In this document: piece after piece, positions 1 to 11,600 of the stretch | Position numbering within the stretch: the first letter of the stretch is position 1 | How the letters are laid out: every line of letters starts with the position of its first letter | Assembly (NCBI GenBank): GCA_006503535.1 | Contig: QYRS01000005.1 | Location: forward strand, 2,046,001 to 2,110,000 | DNA length: 64,000 nt | Origin: Arthrinium phaeospermum | Taxonomy: Eukaryota > Ascomycota > Sordariomycetes > Amphisphaeriales > Apiosporaceae | Direction of reading: 5' to 3' | Notes under the pieces: generated by a model | What the model saw: the letters and a program-made list of their open reading frames with translations, nothing else | Told to the model about the DNA's origin: nothing | The model's database searches: none | Made by a program: the position numbers and the translations under genes

Positions 1-284
1 CAGAAAGTGTTGCTATATTACCTAGCCGACGCATTCAATGAGTGCCATGGCATTATCTTCTCCCTCATGAGCGCGCGTTATTCAATCTTCTTCTTCGTCA
101 CTTATAAAATAAAGAGAACCACACTTGCCTATCCTTGCCTTTTACCGATTTTCGATTTTTTTTCTTTACTATGTATGCAAGGAACTCCCTGAGAGCCTAA
201 CAATTCTCTTGTGTGCTATTCCTATAGACAGCTTCCTAGCAGGCGGAGACATCATCAGCCCCGGCGGCGACGACGAGGGCCTCT

Positions 285-2045
285 TTGCTTCAGCAATGGG
301 AAGCTACCACAACCACCAACACAACTACTACTACCAGCAGACACAACAGCAACAACAACAACAACAGCGATAATTTACCATCATTCCCCGACACATTTGG
401 CCCAACTACCACCACTACTGCTACCACCTCCAATATTAGCCACCCGGGTTTCCCACTGCAAATCCCCTACGCCGGATATTGCCCGGCCTTTGATCCGCAA
501 TACCAATACCGTGAGTACGCGGAAACACAGACGCTCGGCCATCCTGCGCAATTTCAGCAGCCGTCATTGCCTGCTCTGCCTCACCTGCCTCTGCCCAGTC
601 CCAATTTCAGCGGCGGCAACACCCATCCATTCTGTGGTGGCGGCTTTGATCAGTCTGAGTCGCATTCGGGGTTAATCAGCTCAAATCAAAACCAAATTCC
701 GCCGCCGCACCCGGTTCCCAACCAAGGCTACCACCATTCTCATCCTCTTTCTTCCTCATCAGCCTTTTTTGCCGCCCAGGAATTCGACAACCCAAGCACA
801 GGCACAGGTCCAGTCCAAGACCAAAGTCCAGTAGTCCAGCAATGTGCAGGCGCCCCACATCGGCCTCAGGACTCAGTTGATCCGCCCTCCAACTCGCCCT
901 CACGCTCGTTCGACACCAGTGCCAGCATCGACATTGGCAGCAGCAGTAACGACATCTATCATCTCCACCACCAACGCAGTCACAACCAGCAACCCCCCAC
1001 TATCTCCGGAACCTTCCTACCTTCAACCCAACAACAACCGCCACATCCACCACCACCACCACCACCACTTTCGCTCATTACCCAAAACACCAACTTCGAT
1101 TCAATTTCTTCCGCCAACATTCCTTCTGCCGTCAATACCGCATCTGGCCAGGAGCCAGGGAGCGACGATTATTACGTCTCCGCCCTCGTATCGGCCAACT
1201 TCTCGTCGCCATCGCTCCCGCCACTGAACAGCAGTCCGTTTACTGCCGCCCGCACGCAAACCCAACTCACAGATCCCTCTTCATTTCCACAACCCGACTT
1301 TGGAAGCGAAATGCCTGGCGCTTCGGCCTCGTCGACCGGGCCCGGGCCTAGGCGGTCTCGCCGGTTAAGTCATGTGGTGGACTTGACCAAGGAAGAAAAT
1401 CGCGACATCGCACTGTCATCCTCGCCCGTTCCCATGGGGCCCCCCGCGCCCACCGCCGCGAGAAAACGCCGTCGATCGTCTGCTGCCAATGCATCCGCCA
1501 GTAACCGCCGGACCTCGGCGTCCAATTCACAACGGCCTGTACGACGCTCCCGCGGATCCGCACGACATGCATCACCCGACGGGTCAGTATTTGGGGAGTC
1601 CTCACCCGCGCCGCAGGCCAAGGAAGAAGACCTCGAGGTGCTGGATTTATCGAAGGCGGACGAGGTGCCCAAGGAGCTGCAGAAGCCCGTGATAGACAAC
1701 CGGGTTAAACTTTCCAAGTTCCAGTGCGTCATCTGCATGGACGACGTGTCGAATCTGACCGTCACGCATTGTGGTAAGTGCAGCCTGCTTTACTCGTTGG
1801 ATAAAGAGCTCCTTCCAACCCGCGCATTATTGTTTGAGAGTGCTAACATGCTATTCCTAGGTCATCTTTTCTGCTCTGAATGTCTGCACTCGGCTCTGCA
1901 TATCGACAGCAGTAAGAAGTGCTGCCCTGTGTGCCGCTCCAAGGTTGACATCAGGTCTACCGGCAAGAACCTCAAATCATACTACCACCTCGAGCTGAAG
2001 GTGATGACGGCGACGCGGAAGGGGAAGCAGCCTGTTGGACGATAG
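285..2045 (+). CDS. SLX8: SLX8-type RING finger E3 ligase (SUMO-targeted ubiquitin ligase), 5' end unresolved
   Basis: Likely ubiquitin ligase that recognises SUMO-modified nuclear proteins in genome maintenance. What is seen: a long, low-complexity Asn/Ser/Thr/Pro-rich N-terminus with polyN and polyP runs, then two candidate SUMO-interaction motifs (VVDLT near base 1375 and VLDLS near 1640), then a C-terminal C3HC4 RING starting with CVIC and ending CCPVC. One 87-bp intron (1774-1860, GTAAGT donor, TGCTAAC branch site, CTAG acceptor) splits the RING between its third Cys and the zinc-ligand His; it is a multiple of three and has no stop. The N-terminal start is not settled. The open frame begins without an ATG, an in-frame TAG lies at 237-239 and could be the acceptor of an upstream intron, and the next in-frame ATG is only near 1310. 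A first exon further upstream, possibly outside the window, is likely. The family call rests on RING plus SIM architecture. Confidence 0.75.
   Translation: MLQQWEATTTTNTTTTTSRHNSNNNNNSDNLPSFPDTFGPTTTTTATTSNISHPGFPLQIPYAGYCPAFDPQYQYREYAETQTLGHPAQFQQPSLPALPHLPLPSPNFSGGNTHPFCGGGFDQSESHSGLISSNQNQIPPPHPVPNQGYHHSHPLSSSSAFFAAQEFDNPSTGTGPVQDQSPVVQQCAGAPHRPQDSVDPPSNSPSRSFDTSASIDIGSSSNDIYHLHHQRSHNQQPPTISGTFLPSTQQQPPHPPPPPPPLSLITQNTNFDSISSANIPSAVNTASGQEPGSDDYYVSALVSANFSSPSLPPLNSSPFTAARTQTQLTDPSSFPQPDFGSEMPGASASSTGPGPRRSRRLSHVVDLTKEENRDIALSSSPVPMGPPAPTAARKRRRSSAANASASNRRTSASNSQRPVRRSRGSARHASPDGSVFGESSPAPQAKEEDLEVLDLSKADEVPKELQKPVIDNRVKLSKFQCVICMDDVSNLTVTHCGKCSLLYSLDKELLPTRALLFESANMLFLGHLFCSECLHSALHIDSSKKCCPVCRSKVDIRSTGKNLKSYYHLELKVMTATRKGKQPVGR
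1774..1860 (+). other. Intron inside the SLX8 RING domain
   Basis: GTAAGT donor, TGCTAAC branch at 1841-1847 and CTAG acceptor. Removal joins THCG to HLFC and restores the RING spacing. It is 87 bp and stop-free, so a retained form would insert 29 residues into the zinc site. Confidence 0.85.
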
Positions 2046-3031
2046 GGTACATTTCCAAACCCACAACAAGGCATATCCATATATCACCGTCTCCCAACAC
2101 GAATGTGGTGAAGACATCGTGGGGGAGTGATGGTGATTGTAAACTAGGAGACGTGGACTATGGATTGCAGCTACTCACAGGTAGACACAGCAACACTGCC
2201 AGCACCAGATCATCTACTGCCTCATCAGCAAGAGTCTGCAAATGCTGGTCACACGAAAGACATGATTTTATGGAAAGGAAAGGGATCTCATTGCATCGCA
2301 TGGGGAGTTTTTGGTTTGCACAGAAGGAGAAAGAAGACAACATGATACCCCGATATTGCAGCATTTCGACGGGCGGGTCGTTGCATTACATTCACGCCGT
2401 GGTTTTTAAGCTCGGATAGGCACCGTTTATAGGATGCATGAAGTCGACGAGTTGGTCAAGGACTTGGTGGTGCAAGCGTTAGCTTGTGGCTCTTGAGTCG
2501 CCCTTGACGAGGGAAACGACGACAGCAGCTCTGCCATTGCTCGAGCCTTTGGTTTTACCAAAGAGTAATGTAATGAGAAATTCGATTGATCAATCTGGGA
2601 GCGCTTTATGATATATTGACAGCGGTCCGACTATGTGCTCTGTATTTGTTTTTGCCTGCTGTCTTTGATGAGAACACCACTTGTTTATGCTGCTTGAGGT
2701 GTGCATGTCACGCTCATCCTGGGTATAAGTGTTGGGACTGACAGTAGAGGTAAGTTAAGGGGCTAGCTAGGCTTCTTTGACATGGGATAGCCCCTTGTGA
2801 ACCCCTGAACACCAGGAGGTGAGCGTTTCCATTGGACTTTGGTATCCAGCGTCGCAAATTATATCTCCGTTTCAAGAATGCGCTAGGGAAGTGAGTCCTT
2901 AAAGGCAGAGGACTCGACTGTCCCAATTCCATCCTGGTTGCAGGACGACAAGGCTTCATGGCCATATATAAGAGCAAACACAGCCACATCAAAAGAAAAA
3001 GGCCGAGAATAATAATCACATTCTACATAAA
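2046..3031. other. Convergent intergenic region
   Basis: This stretch holds the 3' flanks of the SLX8-like gene (+) and the CLC gene (-). Only short overlapping frames occur, with no recognisable protein or RNA gene. Confidence 0.6.
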
Positions 3032-5860
3032 TCAATACGCTGCTGTCTGTCTATAGTACCACCACCCTCGGACCCGGTCCAAGGTCCCGAGGTGACCTGT
3101 TCCCATCGTCATCCTCATCCCCTCAAGCTCATCATCGTCCGCGCTATCCCGACCCAACAACCCGCGCTCCTCGACCCCATCGCCCATCTCGCGCGTCCGG
3201 TCTCCGGCCGCCAAGCCGTCGCCGTCCCGGACGCCGTCGCCGCCGCCGCCGGCACCCGTGCGACGCGTCTCGTCGGCGCCGTTGAGGACGTACCAGCAGT
3301 CCTTCTTGGTGAGCAGGCCGACGAGGGAGCCGCGCTCGACGAAGAGGACGTAGCGGACGCCGAGCTTCTGGAAGTAGCTGACGGCGAGGTGGAGGGAGGA
3401 GCGGGCGGGGAGGGTGAGCGGGGTCTGGTCCATCCAGGGGCGGAGGTCGAGGGTGGCGACGGGGTCGGCGAGGGCTGGTGGCTGAAGAAGGCCTCGGCCT
3501 CGGGCGGGAGGGAGCGGGGCGGCTGGACGGCGCTGGCGAGGTTGTAGGCCAGCTCGGCGCGCGAGATGTAGCCCAACAGCAGGGCGTCGCGGGGGTCGCG
3601 CACGACGGGGAAGCCGCGGTAGTCGCACGAGTCGAGGATGCGGCGCAGCGAGCTCACCGTGTGACCCGTTGCCGTCAGCACCACCAGGTCCTCGATGCGC
3701 GTCATGATCTGGCCCGCGGGGATGTCGGGCACGTGCAGGCGGCCGGCGCCGTCGTCGCCGTTGTCGAGGAAGGGGTACCCGTTGAAGTGGATCCAGGACT
3801 CGTAGATACCGCGGCGCGAGAAGGCGTCGCCGACCCACTTGGCCAGCATCACGGCCACCATGATGGGGAGCACGTAGGTCAGGGCGCCGGTCAGCTCAAA
3901 GGTGATGACGACGATCGAGACGGTAAGCCGGGTGACGCCCGCGAGCGTCGCGGCGGCACCGATGATGGCGTACGTCCCGGGCGTGATACAGGGGATGTCG
4001 GGCTCGCAGGAGGCGAAGGCGATGAAGCCCGGGTGGTTGTGCTGCCAGATCTCCATAATGATACCAACGGCGCGTCCTGTGAGAGCGCCAATGGCCATAG
4101 AGGGTAGAATAATTCCAGCCGGGATCTGCAGGCCGAAAGTGATTGCGGCCAAGAAGAAGCCGAGAACGGCAGCGAAAAGGAGTAATATGATGGTGCCAGC
4201 GGTTGCAGCACCCGTCTTGCAAAGCCCAAACTGGTCATCGAGCATCTGCGAGCACTGAGAGAAGAGTTGAGAAACCAGGTCCGAGTTCTGGGCCCGCATG
4301 TACAGATTGGGATAGTTGATCAGGGCTGTAAGGAGCGCTACAATGCCAACCTGGACGAGAGGGCCAGGCAAAGGCAGATTTGTAGACTTCTTCCACTGTT
4401 GCACGCGCATGTTGGCCTTGATGAACAGGCCTCCGTAGATACCCCCAATAACGCCGAGCATGGCAAAAGGGAGAATCTCAAAACCGTGCCAATGCGACGT
4501 ATACTTGACCTGGTACAGAACCAGCTTTCCTGATCGAAAGGGGTCAATGGCCTGCACCATGACGGCGGCAGTCATGGCGCAGACGAAAGATTGCCACATG
4601 GTTTTGTCGGGGAAGTAGTATGACAGCTGCTCAAGAGAGAATAGCACGCCGCCAATGGGCGATCCGAAGGCCACGGAGATGCCTGATGCTGCCGCCGCCG
4701 AGAGCACCTCGCGCTTGCGAGCTTCATTATTGTTGATACTAGGGAACAGCTTGATGAAGAGGTTCGCGCAGCAACAAGCGACGTGGACAAGAGGACCCTC
4801 CTTTCCTAGCCACATGCCAGACCCGACTGCGAGGATCTACATGACCGTTAGCGAACCATGATCAGGGTATATGATACGAACTTCTCAGACTTACAAGGCC
4901 CAGGGACTTGGTGACCAATGTCCAAACCCCTAGAAATCGTTTTATAATGAACCCACCCAAAACTGTCTTGATTTCCGGTATACCACTATGTTTCGCGTAG
5001 ATACCATACTCCTGAACGAGGATACTGGAGAAGAGAGCAAAAGTCACCGCATATAGCAGGTAGAAGAAATAGCCAATAAACCACCTGCCGCCAGCATTTC
5101 CAACACCGAGGGCAGTAGCCCATGGCTTCCATCCGAGGCACTTTTCGCCTTGGTCGTATCCCAAGCAGCAGAAGTCTTTGTTGAGATAGAAGGCGCCGCC
5201 ATCCTTTCCAGACGAGCAATACCCGACCTTCAAATCTCCAAGCCAGTCGGTGGTGACGCCGATGCCCGCCGCAAGAGCCCCGACCGCAAGCCCAGTCAAG
5301 ACCAACACGACCCAGACCTGGCTCGCATCGAGCAGCTGCTGCACGTATCCGACGACGCCCGATGCGCTCGAGTATAGGACCCGCAGCCGCTGTCGCTCCT
5401 TGGTGTACTCGAAGATCCAGTCGATGGCCGTCATGTCCTCGTAGCCGACGCGCCGCCCAGGCCCCTCGACGTACCAATCGACCGGTATCCCATCTTTCGG
5501 GGTATTGGCGTGGCCATTTTCGCTCCTCGCGGCGTCGAGCCCCTGCAGGCGTGTCGGCGGCGACCGCGCGGGCGATCGAGCCGGGGAGTTGCCTGTTATC
5601 GCCGATAGCAGGCGCGCGGGCCTGGCCAGTATGCTCTGCTTCTGCTTCCGCTTGAAGCTGAGGGGCGGGTCCCCGTCGAGCGGGTCGTTCTCGAAGACGC
5701 CCGTGTCCTCGTCGGCGTCGAGGAAGTCGATGTCGTCGTTCTCGTCGTCGGTGTCGTCGAAGTTGTGCTGCTGGTGCAGGGGCGACCGGGGGAGGTTGTT
5801 GAAGGAGGTGGAGGTGGACGGGGCCGCTGCGTCTCCGCTTATGAAATTCCTGCTAGCCAT
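3032..5860 (-). CDS. CLC-family chloride channel/antiporter (GEF1/CLC-3 type) with apparent frameshift
   Basis: Membrane chloride transporter, probably of the endomembrane or vacuolar type. Exon 1 (5860-4895) starts at an ATG giving MASRNFISGD and encodes an acidic cytosolic N-terminus and the first helices. A 58-bp intron (4837-4894) follows. Exon 2 carries GKEGP (gating glutamate), IGGVLFSLEQ, further membrane helices with the GAAATLAGVTR segment, and a first CBS domain (near IMTRIEDLVVL). The reading frame must then change by one base at about 3470-3474. One frame reads to EAFFSHQP, while the conserved continuation ADPVATLDLRPW and the second CBS domain (KLGVRYVLFVERGSLVG, LLTKKDCWYVLN) lie in the next frame, ending at 3032. 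No plausible intron fits there, so one C is missing from a C run in the coding strand. Without the shift the product has an unrelated Pro/Ser-rich tail ending at 3115. A corrected protein would be about 923 residues. Confidence 0.88.
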
Positions 5861-6289
5861 GGTCGCAAGCTGGCAGAGTATCCGGCCATGTCGCGATTGA
5901 AAGGGGAAATTGTTGTTTGTTTCTGGGATGGACTCAGCTCCGTGGGCGGGCAAGCTGAAAGCTCCAGGTTGCGACAAGGCTATGGAACAATCACAAGGGT
6001 CTCGCTCTCATGTCGGGTGGTGATAGACAAGGGCCCACACAGACAGTTACATTGGAACTGGGGTAGGAATTGTTACCCCCATCCCTGCTGCCTGCCTAGC
6101 GTGTGACCGTCACAGCGAGCATCCATTACCTAAAACTTCTAGAATTGATGATAGTTGCTCCACAAGAGCGACGACAACCTCGAGAGGGCATATTGCCATC
6201 ATGTTTGTTAGCCTTTCTTTCATTTTATAACTTCACTTTTGAATTTCGGCAACCAATCTGCCACATGCACGTTGCCGAAAGTCTAAGCC
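5861..6289. promoter_or_regulatory. Divergent promoter between CLC and neurochondrin-family genes
   Basis: About 430 bp separate the two opposite start codons, so this must hold both leaders and promoters. No specific element was recognised. Confidence 0.5.
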
Positions 6290-8355
6290 ATGGATTCACC
6301 TCAGAAACCTTCGGGAAGCCAGGAGGACGGCTCCACACCAAATCCTCCTCCTCAGTCTGAGCAGGTCACGAAGATCCAGCAGCTCCTGAGCACAAAGGAC
6401 GACACTTCCAGGTTCGTGGGTTTGGCATTGCTGAAGTCGACATTGGACAACTCGGAAGAGATTCGCGAGGATAAGGAGGTTATCGTGGCGCTATGGAGTT
6501 CTATATCCGCCAAGTTCCTCGACCGCCTGCTGAAAACCGGCGCGAAGCCGGGGTCCAAGCAAGCTGATGCGCGGGAAATGCTGGATCTCGCCACTAATGT
6601 TATTTACACGTTCACAGTGTTGCTTCCTGCTGAAGCACACACGAGTACCAAACTGGTCGGGCGGATACCCAGACTAATCGAGGCTGTACTGAGCAGGTTC
6701 GTCGCAATTCCATGCTCGCCGGAAAGGGTGATATTAACAGCTGACTATTTATAGCTCCGGGGAGACTACAGATAATATACTCAAGACCCTACTCACACTT
6801 GTGAGTAACCCCGAAGGCGGCAGGGTATTCTCAGAGGCAGAGGACTGGACTCCCTTGATAGAAATTGCGCCCAAGCAACCACATGCATTGGCTATCCTGT
6901 CCTGGTCGTGGCTGCATGCGGCCTCGGCCACGAAAGATCGCGCCAGTCTCAGAGACCGGATCGATAAAACGATATCTGCTCTCATCGCATCATACAAGGG
7001 AACAGATGCCGTTACCCTGCTCGACTTCATCGACAAGGCCCTTGGCCGTTTGGATGATGACGTAAGTTGTAGCTTTTTATGCTTCTCGGGTTTATCTTCA
7101 CAGCTAAATCATATCTTATTAGTTGATCCCCGTGAACCCGCAATGGCTCGGGCCGTTGATCGAACTCATAAGGAACCTCGCGACTGCCAGGCCTACGGCC
7201 GCTGGGCGCGAGGCGTACACCAACTGCACCGCACGCCTCTTGATCACCTACTCAGACTCCGTCCCGAAAATCTTATTCAGAAATGCGTCGTCTGATGCCT
7301 CCAACCCCTTTTCATACCTTTTCATCAGCCTTATCATCGTAGACCTCAAGGCGACCCTCCCTTCTCTGTTATCCAAACTCAATACCGCCGAATACCCGTC
7401 GATATCGACTAGGTTGACATCTGGGCTTCTGATCTTGTCGTACTTTATCAGCTTCTTGCTACAGCAAATGGACGCGCAGATTAATGCTGGCAGCGATGCT
7501 TCTAGTTTCGCAGACGCGTTCCAAATGCCACCAGATCTCTTACTGAAGCTCAATAAATCGATCTCCGAAACACTTTCGATCATCATGGAGTATTTGAGGG
7601 ATCGCTGGGACGCCGCAGTCGCTGGGGCGTATGGGCTACACCCAGAAACCCGGTACGGAGAGTCCCACACCGCTGCCGGGTCTCACCTTACGCTTGCTTG
7701 GGATCAGCAGGACGTGTCTCCGGCTGAGGACCCCCTTCTCCTCGCCGCGCTCCGCGTGCTCGGGGAGTGGATCCGAGAGGATGACGGGGAGGTCCTGCGG
7801 AACGAAGCCATCACGCTTATGGACCTGCTCGTAGAGCTCTACCAAACGAGCTCAGGCCCGAGCGGTAGCATCGGGTACCGCGCCCTCGTCCTCGGCGTGC
7901 TCCAAGGCGTGACGCAGACGGATGATGGTATCCGCGTCTTGCTGGAACACAACGGCTGGTCGACCCTCAGCAAGGACATGCTGGCGGCCCTGAACCGCAC
8001 CTCGGCGGCCGTCGATCTCCACGAGTGCGAGCTCGGCTCGCAGATCGCCTTGCTGCTGATGACCCTGACGGAGAACCAGAGCGCCACCTCGGAGGAGTGG
8101 CTGGACCTGGTGACGGGGATCGCCGCTTACGACGTACCGAATATTGCGGACGCCCCCGAGCCCCTGCAGCGCTTCTGGGCCGACGTGCTGCAGCTCGCGG
8201 CCGATCTCTTGGCCAACACGACGCTGGGGGTGAGGCGGAGATACGAGCACACTGCCGGGTCGGTTCGCGGTATCGCTGCGACGGTGAAGGGGAAAATCAC
8301 ATCTACGGAGGCCCAGAAGCAATTGGAAGAGGCAATTGCGATTTTGGCCATGTAG
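6290..8355 (+). CDS. Neurochondrin-family (DUF1941) helical-repeat protein
   Basis: The start ATG at 6290 sits in a good context (AAGCCATGG). Two introns, 6697-6754 (58 bp) and 7062-7122 (61 bp), are removed; the exons sum to 1947 nt and encode 648 residues. The protein is almost entirely Leu/Ala-rich alpha helix: QVTKIQQLLSTKDD followed by RFVGLALLKSTLD near the N-terminus, then LISLIIVDLKATLPSLL-like and ALRVLGEWIREDDGEVLR segments. This matches the armadillo-like fold of neurochondrin. In animals the family is cytosolic and signalling-related; its job in fungi is poorly defined, so I assign no reaction. No signal peptide or membrane segment is evident. Confidence 0.78.
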
Positions 8356-9245
8356 TTGGTGATGTTTGGTATCTTAGCTCGTCATAGGAAATTGCCGAGT
8401 CAAATGGCCTAACCCGCCTCTTCGGCTGTGAGCGTGAATTCTGGTTGAAATGCCACTATCCCCTTCTTTTCTCTTCCTGCCTCCTACTTACATGTATGTG
8501 AATAAGACCGGGGGAATCTGGCTCACTATTCTTGCATAAAACACAACGAAAGGGAAAGGGATGGAATGCCTTCCCAGTCTCCCTCCGAAGCATGTGCATT
8601 TGATCCCTGAAGACTGCTAGATTCATTGTCACGAAGCCCCAAGTATGTAAAACGTGGCATGCTGTAGATACGCATAACACACTGTGCTCACGAGCCTACC
8701 AGTGTACTAGGCGAGCGAGCCACAAGCGAGGCTACCAAGGCTTGGGGAAGAGACTCGAAACTTCAAACCACTAGCTAGCGCTGATAGGAATTGAACTCAT
8801 CTCCATTTACCATACATCTCTTCCTTCTTGGAGGTTGGTCGAAGCGAGCGGCGTTCGTTCGACGCGAAGCCAAAGACAACGGCCCGCCCCTTTTACTGGG
8901 ACGGCGTCTCCTTATCCCACGTAGCGTGCCCCTAAGTCCAACCTTACCCCATAGCATGGCGGAAACACTTCCGGTGTTTGACTGGAAACTGCCTACATCA
9001 CGAGATATTCATCGTACCAGAGACACAACTGGGATAGGCAACTTCAGGCAATTGCGAACGCAGTAGAGTACAAAAATGTTCAATTTCTGTTCTTGTATCA
9101 TCATTAAGTCATCTATCTATCTTGGTAGGGATAAATATGCCATGCTGGTTTGCTGCACAAATAGAAACAACCAAGAAGTTTATCGTACCCTAGCGCGGTA
9201 AATAATATAGAGACAGCGCTCCCGTTGATATGCACACCGATAAGT
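8356..9245. other. Convergent intergenic region
   Basis: These are the 3' flanks of the neurochondrin-family gene (+) and the permease (-). No gene was recognised. A B-box-like AGTTCAATTCC on the minus strand near 8785-8800 lacks a matching A box or acceptor stem. Confidence 0.55.
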
Positions 9246-11600
9246 CTAGAAGAGCCACGACACGAATCTCCTGTAGAACTGGCTCCCAGCATCCGGACCC
9301 CGCGCCGCCTCGCGAGCCGCCTTGTCGGCCAGGAAGGCCTCCTCCTCGCGATCAATAACATCCTTGCCGGTGTAGAAGTCGGCCGCGTGGGGAGAGACGC
9401 CCTTGGGCCAGACCTTGCCGTTCTTGAGGTAGAGGTACGTCTTGTGGCCGAAGATGGCAATCAGGTAGACGGGGATGCCCAGGTAGCCCGTGATGAAGGT
9501 GGCGTACTTGGTCTTGAAGTCGCCCACGAACACGTCGTAGTTCTTGGTCAGGGCGATCAGGATGCACATGAAGAGCGCGCCGTACGAGCCGTAGATGCCC
9601 AGGGGCGCCACGTAGGGCAGCTGCGCGTTGGTCAGGCCCTGGGCCTGGCGCGCGCGGCACCACCAGATGTGCGTGACGAGGATGGAGATCCAGGTCATCA
9701 GGCCGAAAATGGTGGTCAGGTTGACAAAGTAGCCAAAAACTGTGGCCGAGTTGCTCGACACGTTCATGAAGCCCAAACAGCCGAAGCAGGCCGACAGAGC
9801 CAGAGCGGGAACAGGCACACCGTTCTTGTTGGTCTTGCGGAAGATGGCCGGGGCTGAACCGTCCGAGGCCAGGCCGTACAGCGTTCGACTGGCAATGTAC
9901 AGATCCGAGTTGGCGGCGGAAAAGACGAAGACGAGAATGCACGCGTTCAGGATGTGGTCCAGGGCCTGAATCTTGGCGTTCTGGATGGCCACAACGAAAG
10001 GCGATGCAGCAGCGCTGTTGGCCTGGGAGTTGGCAAAGACGAGGTCCTTGGAGTTGTAGGGGACACACATGCCAATCAGGAGGACGGAGATGACGTAGAA
10101 GAAGAGGATTCGGTAGAAGGTCAACTTGATGGCACGGGGCACCGTCTTGCGAGGGTTCTGGGCCTCTCCAACCGTCACACCAACCAACTCCGTACCGAGG
10201 TAGGCAAACGTGGCCGTGACCATGGTGCTCCAGAAACCGAGGAAGCGACCAGCAGAGCCATCCTTGATATAAGGCTTGAAAGCACTATTCGATCCATAGG
10301 TTAGTTGAGATTGCAGTATAACAAGGAAGAACCTGTTCTGTGGTACTCACCCAGGGTCTTGCCAGTATCGGAAGCCTCTTCGGTCATGATCAGGAGCACC
10401 GCCAAGAGCAATGACCAGGGTCAGGATCATAACACCAATAACGACAATGACTTTGAAACTGGACAGCCAGAATTCGAATTCGCCGAAGAAACGGATGCCG
10501 AAGTAGTTGATGGAGACAATGACGACGAGGAATATGGCGATCCATACTCCTGGATTGACCTTGTCGCGAGGGAGCCAGTACTGAATGACCAAAGCGGCGG
10601 CGGTAAGCTGGTTGGGCGTGACAATAATGTACTTGAACCAGTAACTGTTGGAAGGAGTTCAATTAGCCAAAAGGTCTTTCTGTTTCACCCGCCTTTCTCT
10701 CTCGATGTGGCTCTCGTGTTCTCTCTCTCTTCCCCTTCCTCTCTTCGTTCTCCGGCTCTCCCCTTTTCGCAAAGTTGCGGAGCTCATTACAAGCAAAGGC
10801 TTGGTTTTGCTTGGAGGTCGAATTTGTTACATAACTGTGTGCAAATAGCAGGCCATTTTGGGGGCGTTTTGGGGGCCTAACGCCCATAGTGCTTCCCCAC
10901 GGTGGGGTAAAGATGACAGTCTGGGGTAGCGCATAGACATGGGCCAAGACGCTGGGACTGGCACTTGCACGCACACCATCGGTTTCCATGCGCGCACCAC
11001 GAGGAAAACCCGGGGAAATCCCCAACTGGGGAAGGGGGGAGAAGGGGAGAAAACGAGAGAAACGTAATCGCGGGGAAGTGGGAAAACTTTCCAGGGAAGG
11101 GGGTCAGGGGTTCTGGGGTTCTGGGGGTCTGCGCCACCAAACAAAACGTACCTCCAGCCAAGAGCGAAGCCAAGCGAAGGGTCGCAGAACCGGGAAGCAT
11201 AGCCGGTGAAACCAGCCGACATGGGCAGCCACGCCGCCATCTCGCCCAGCGCGGCCATGACCAGGAAGACGATGAAGCCCACGATGGTGTACGAGATGAA
11301 GACGGAGCCGGGGCCGGCCTGCGCGAGAGCCTTGCCCGTGCCGATGATGAGTCCTGTGCCGATAGCGCCGCCGATGGCGATCATGGTGATGTGACGGGCC
11401 TTGAGCCCGCGGTGCAGCGACGTCTCGGCCGACGTCTCGATGCCGCGGATGTGGCCAGCGGGCTGCTCTTCTCCGTAGCCATGGTCATGATGGTTGTCGA
11501 CGTCGTAGGGTGCGCCGCCCTTTTCCGTGTCATAGGCGGCGTTGTTGTGGGAGGCCGACTTGTCGTCGTTGGACGACGAGGAACGGTGGATGACAGCCAT
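9246..11600 (-). CDS. DIP5: DIP5-type amino-acid permease (YAT family, APC superfamily)
   Basis: Plasma-membrane amino-acid/proton symporter; DIP5 relatives prefer acidic amino acids. Three exons (11600-11152, 10644-10351, 10284-9246) are separated by a 507-bp intron and a 66-bp intron; the sum is 1782 nt, giving 593 residues. Visible features are a hydrophilic His/Asp-rich N-tail, the first-helix signature MIAIGGAIGTGLIIGTG, YWFKYIIVTPNQLTAAALV across the first junction, FGEFEFWLSSFKV, GFRYWQDPG, ELVGVTVGEAQNPRKTVPRA, the SAANSDLYIASRTLYGLA segment, and a cytosolic C-tail. The motif run matches DIP5 closely. Substrate preference is inferred from family. Most introns in this window are 50-100 bp, so the first intron is exceptional. 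Confidence 0.9.
10645..11151 (-). other. Long (507-bp) intron of the permease gene
   Basis: GTACGT donor (11151) and CAACAG acceptor (10645). Splicing joins LGW to SYWFKY without loss. Inside are a pyrimidine-rich tract on the + strand (about 10680-10770) and G-rich runs on the + strand (about 11025-11135). Frames inside show no homology. Confidence 0.8.

Noticed and set aside
8770..8810. B-box-like AGTTCAATTCC on the minus strand suggesting a tRNA
   Set aside because: No A box at the right distance, a mismatched T stem, and no acceptor pairing.
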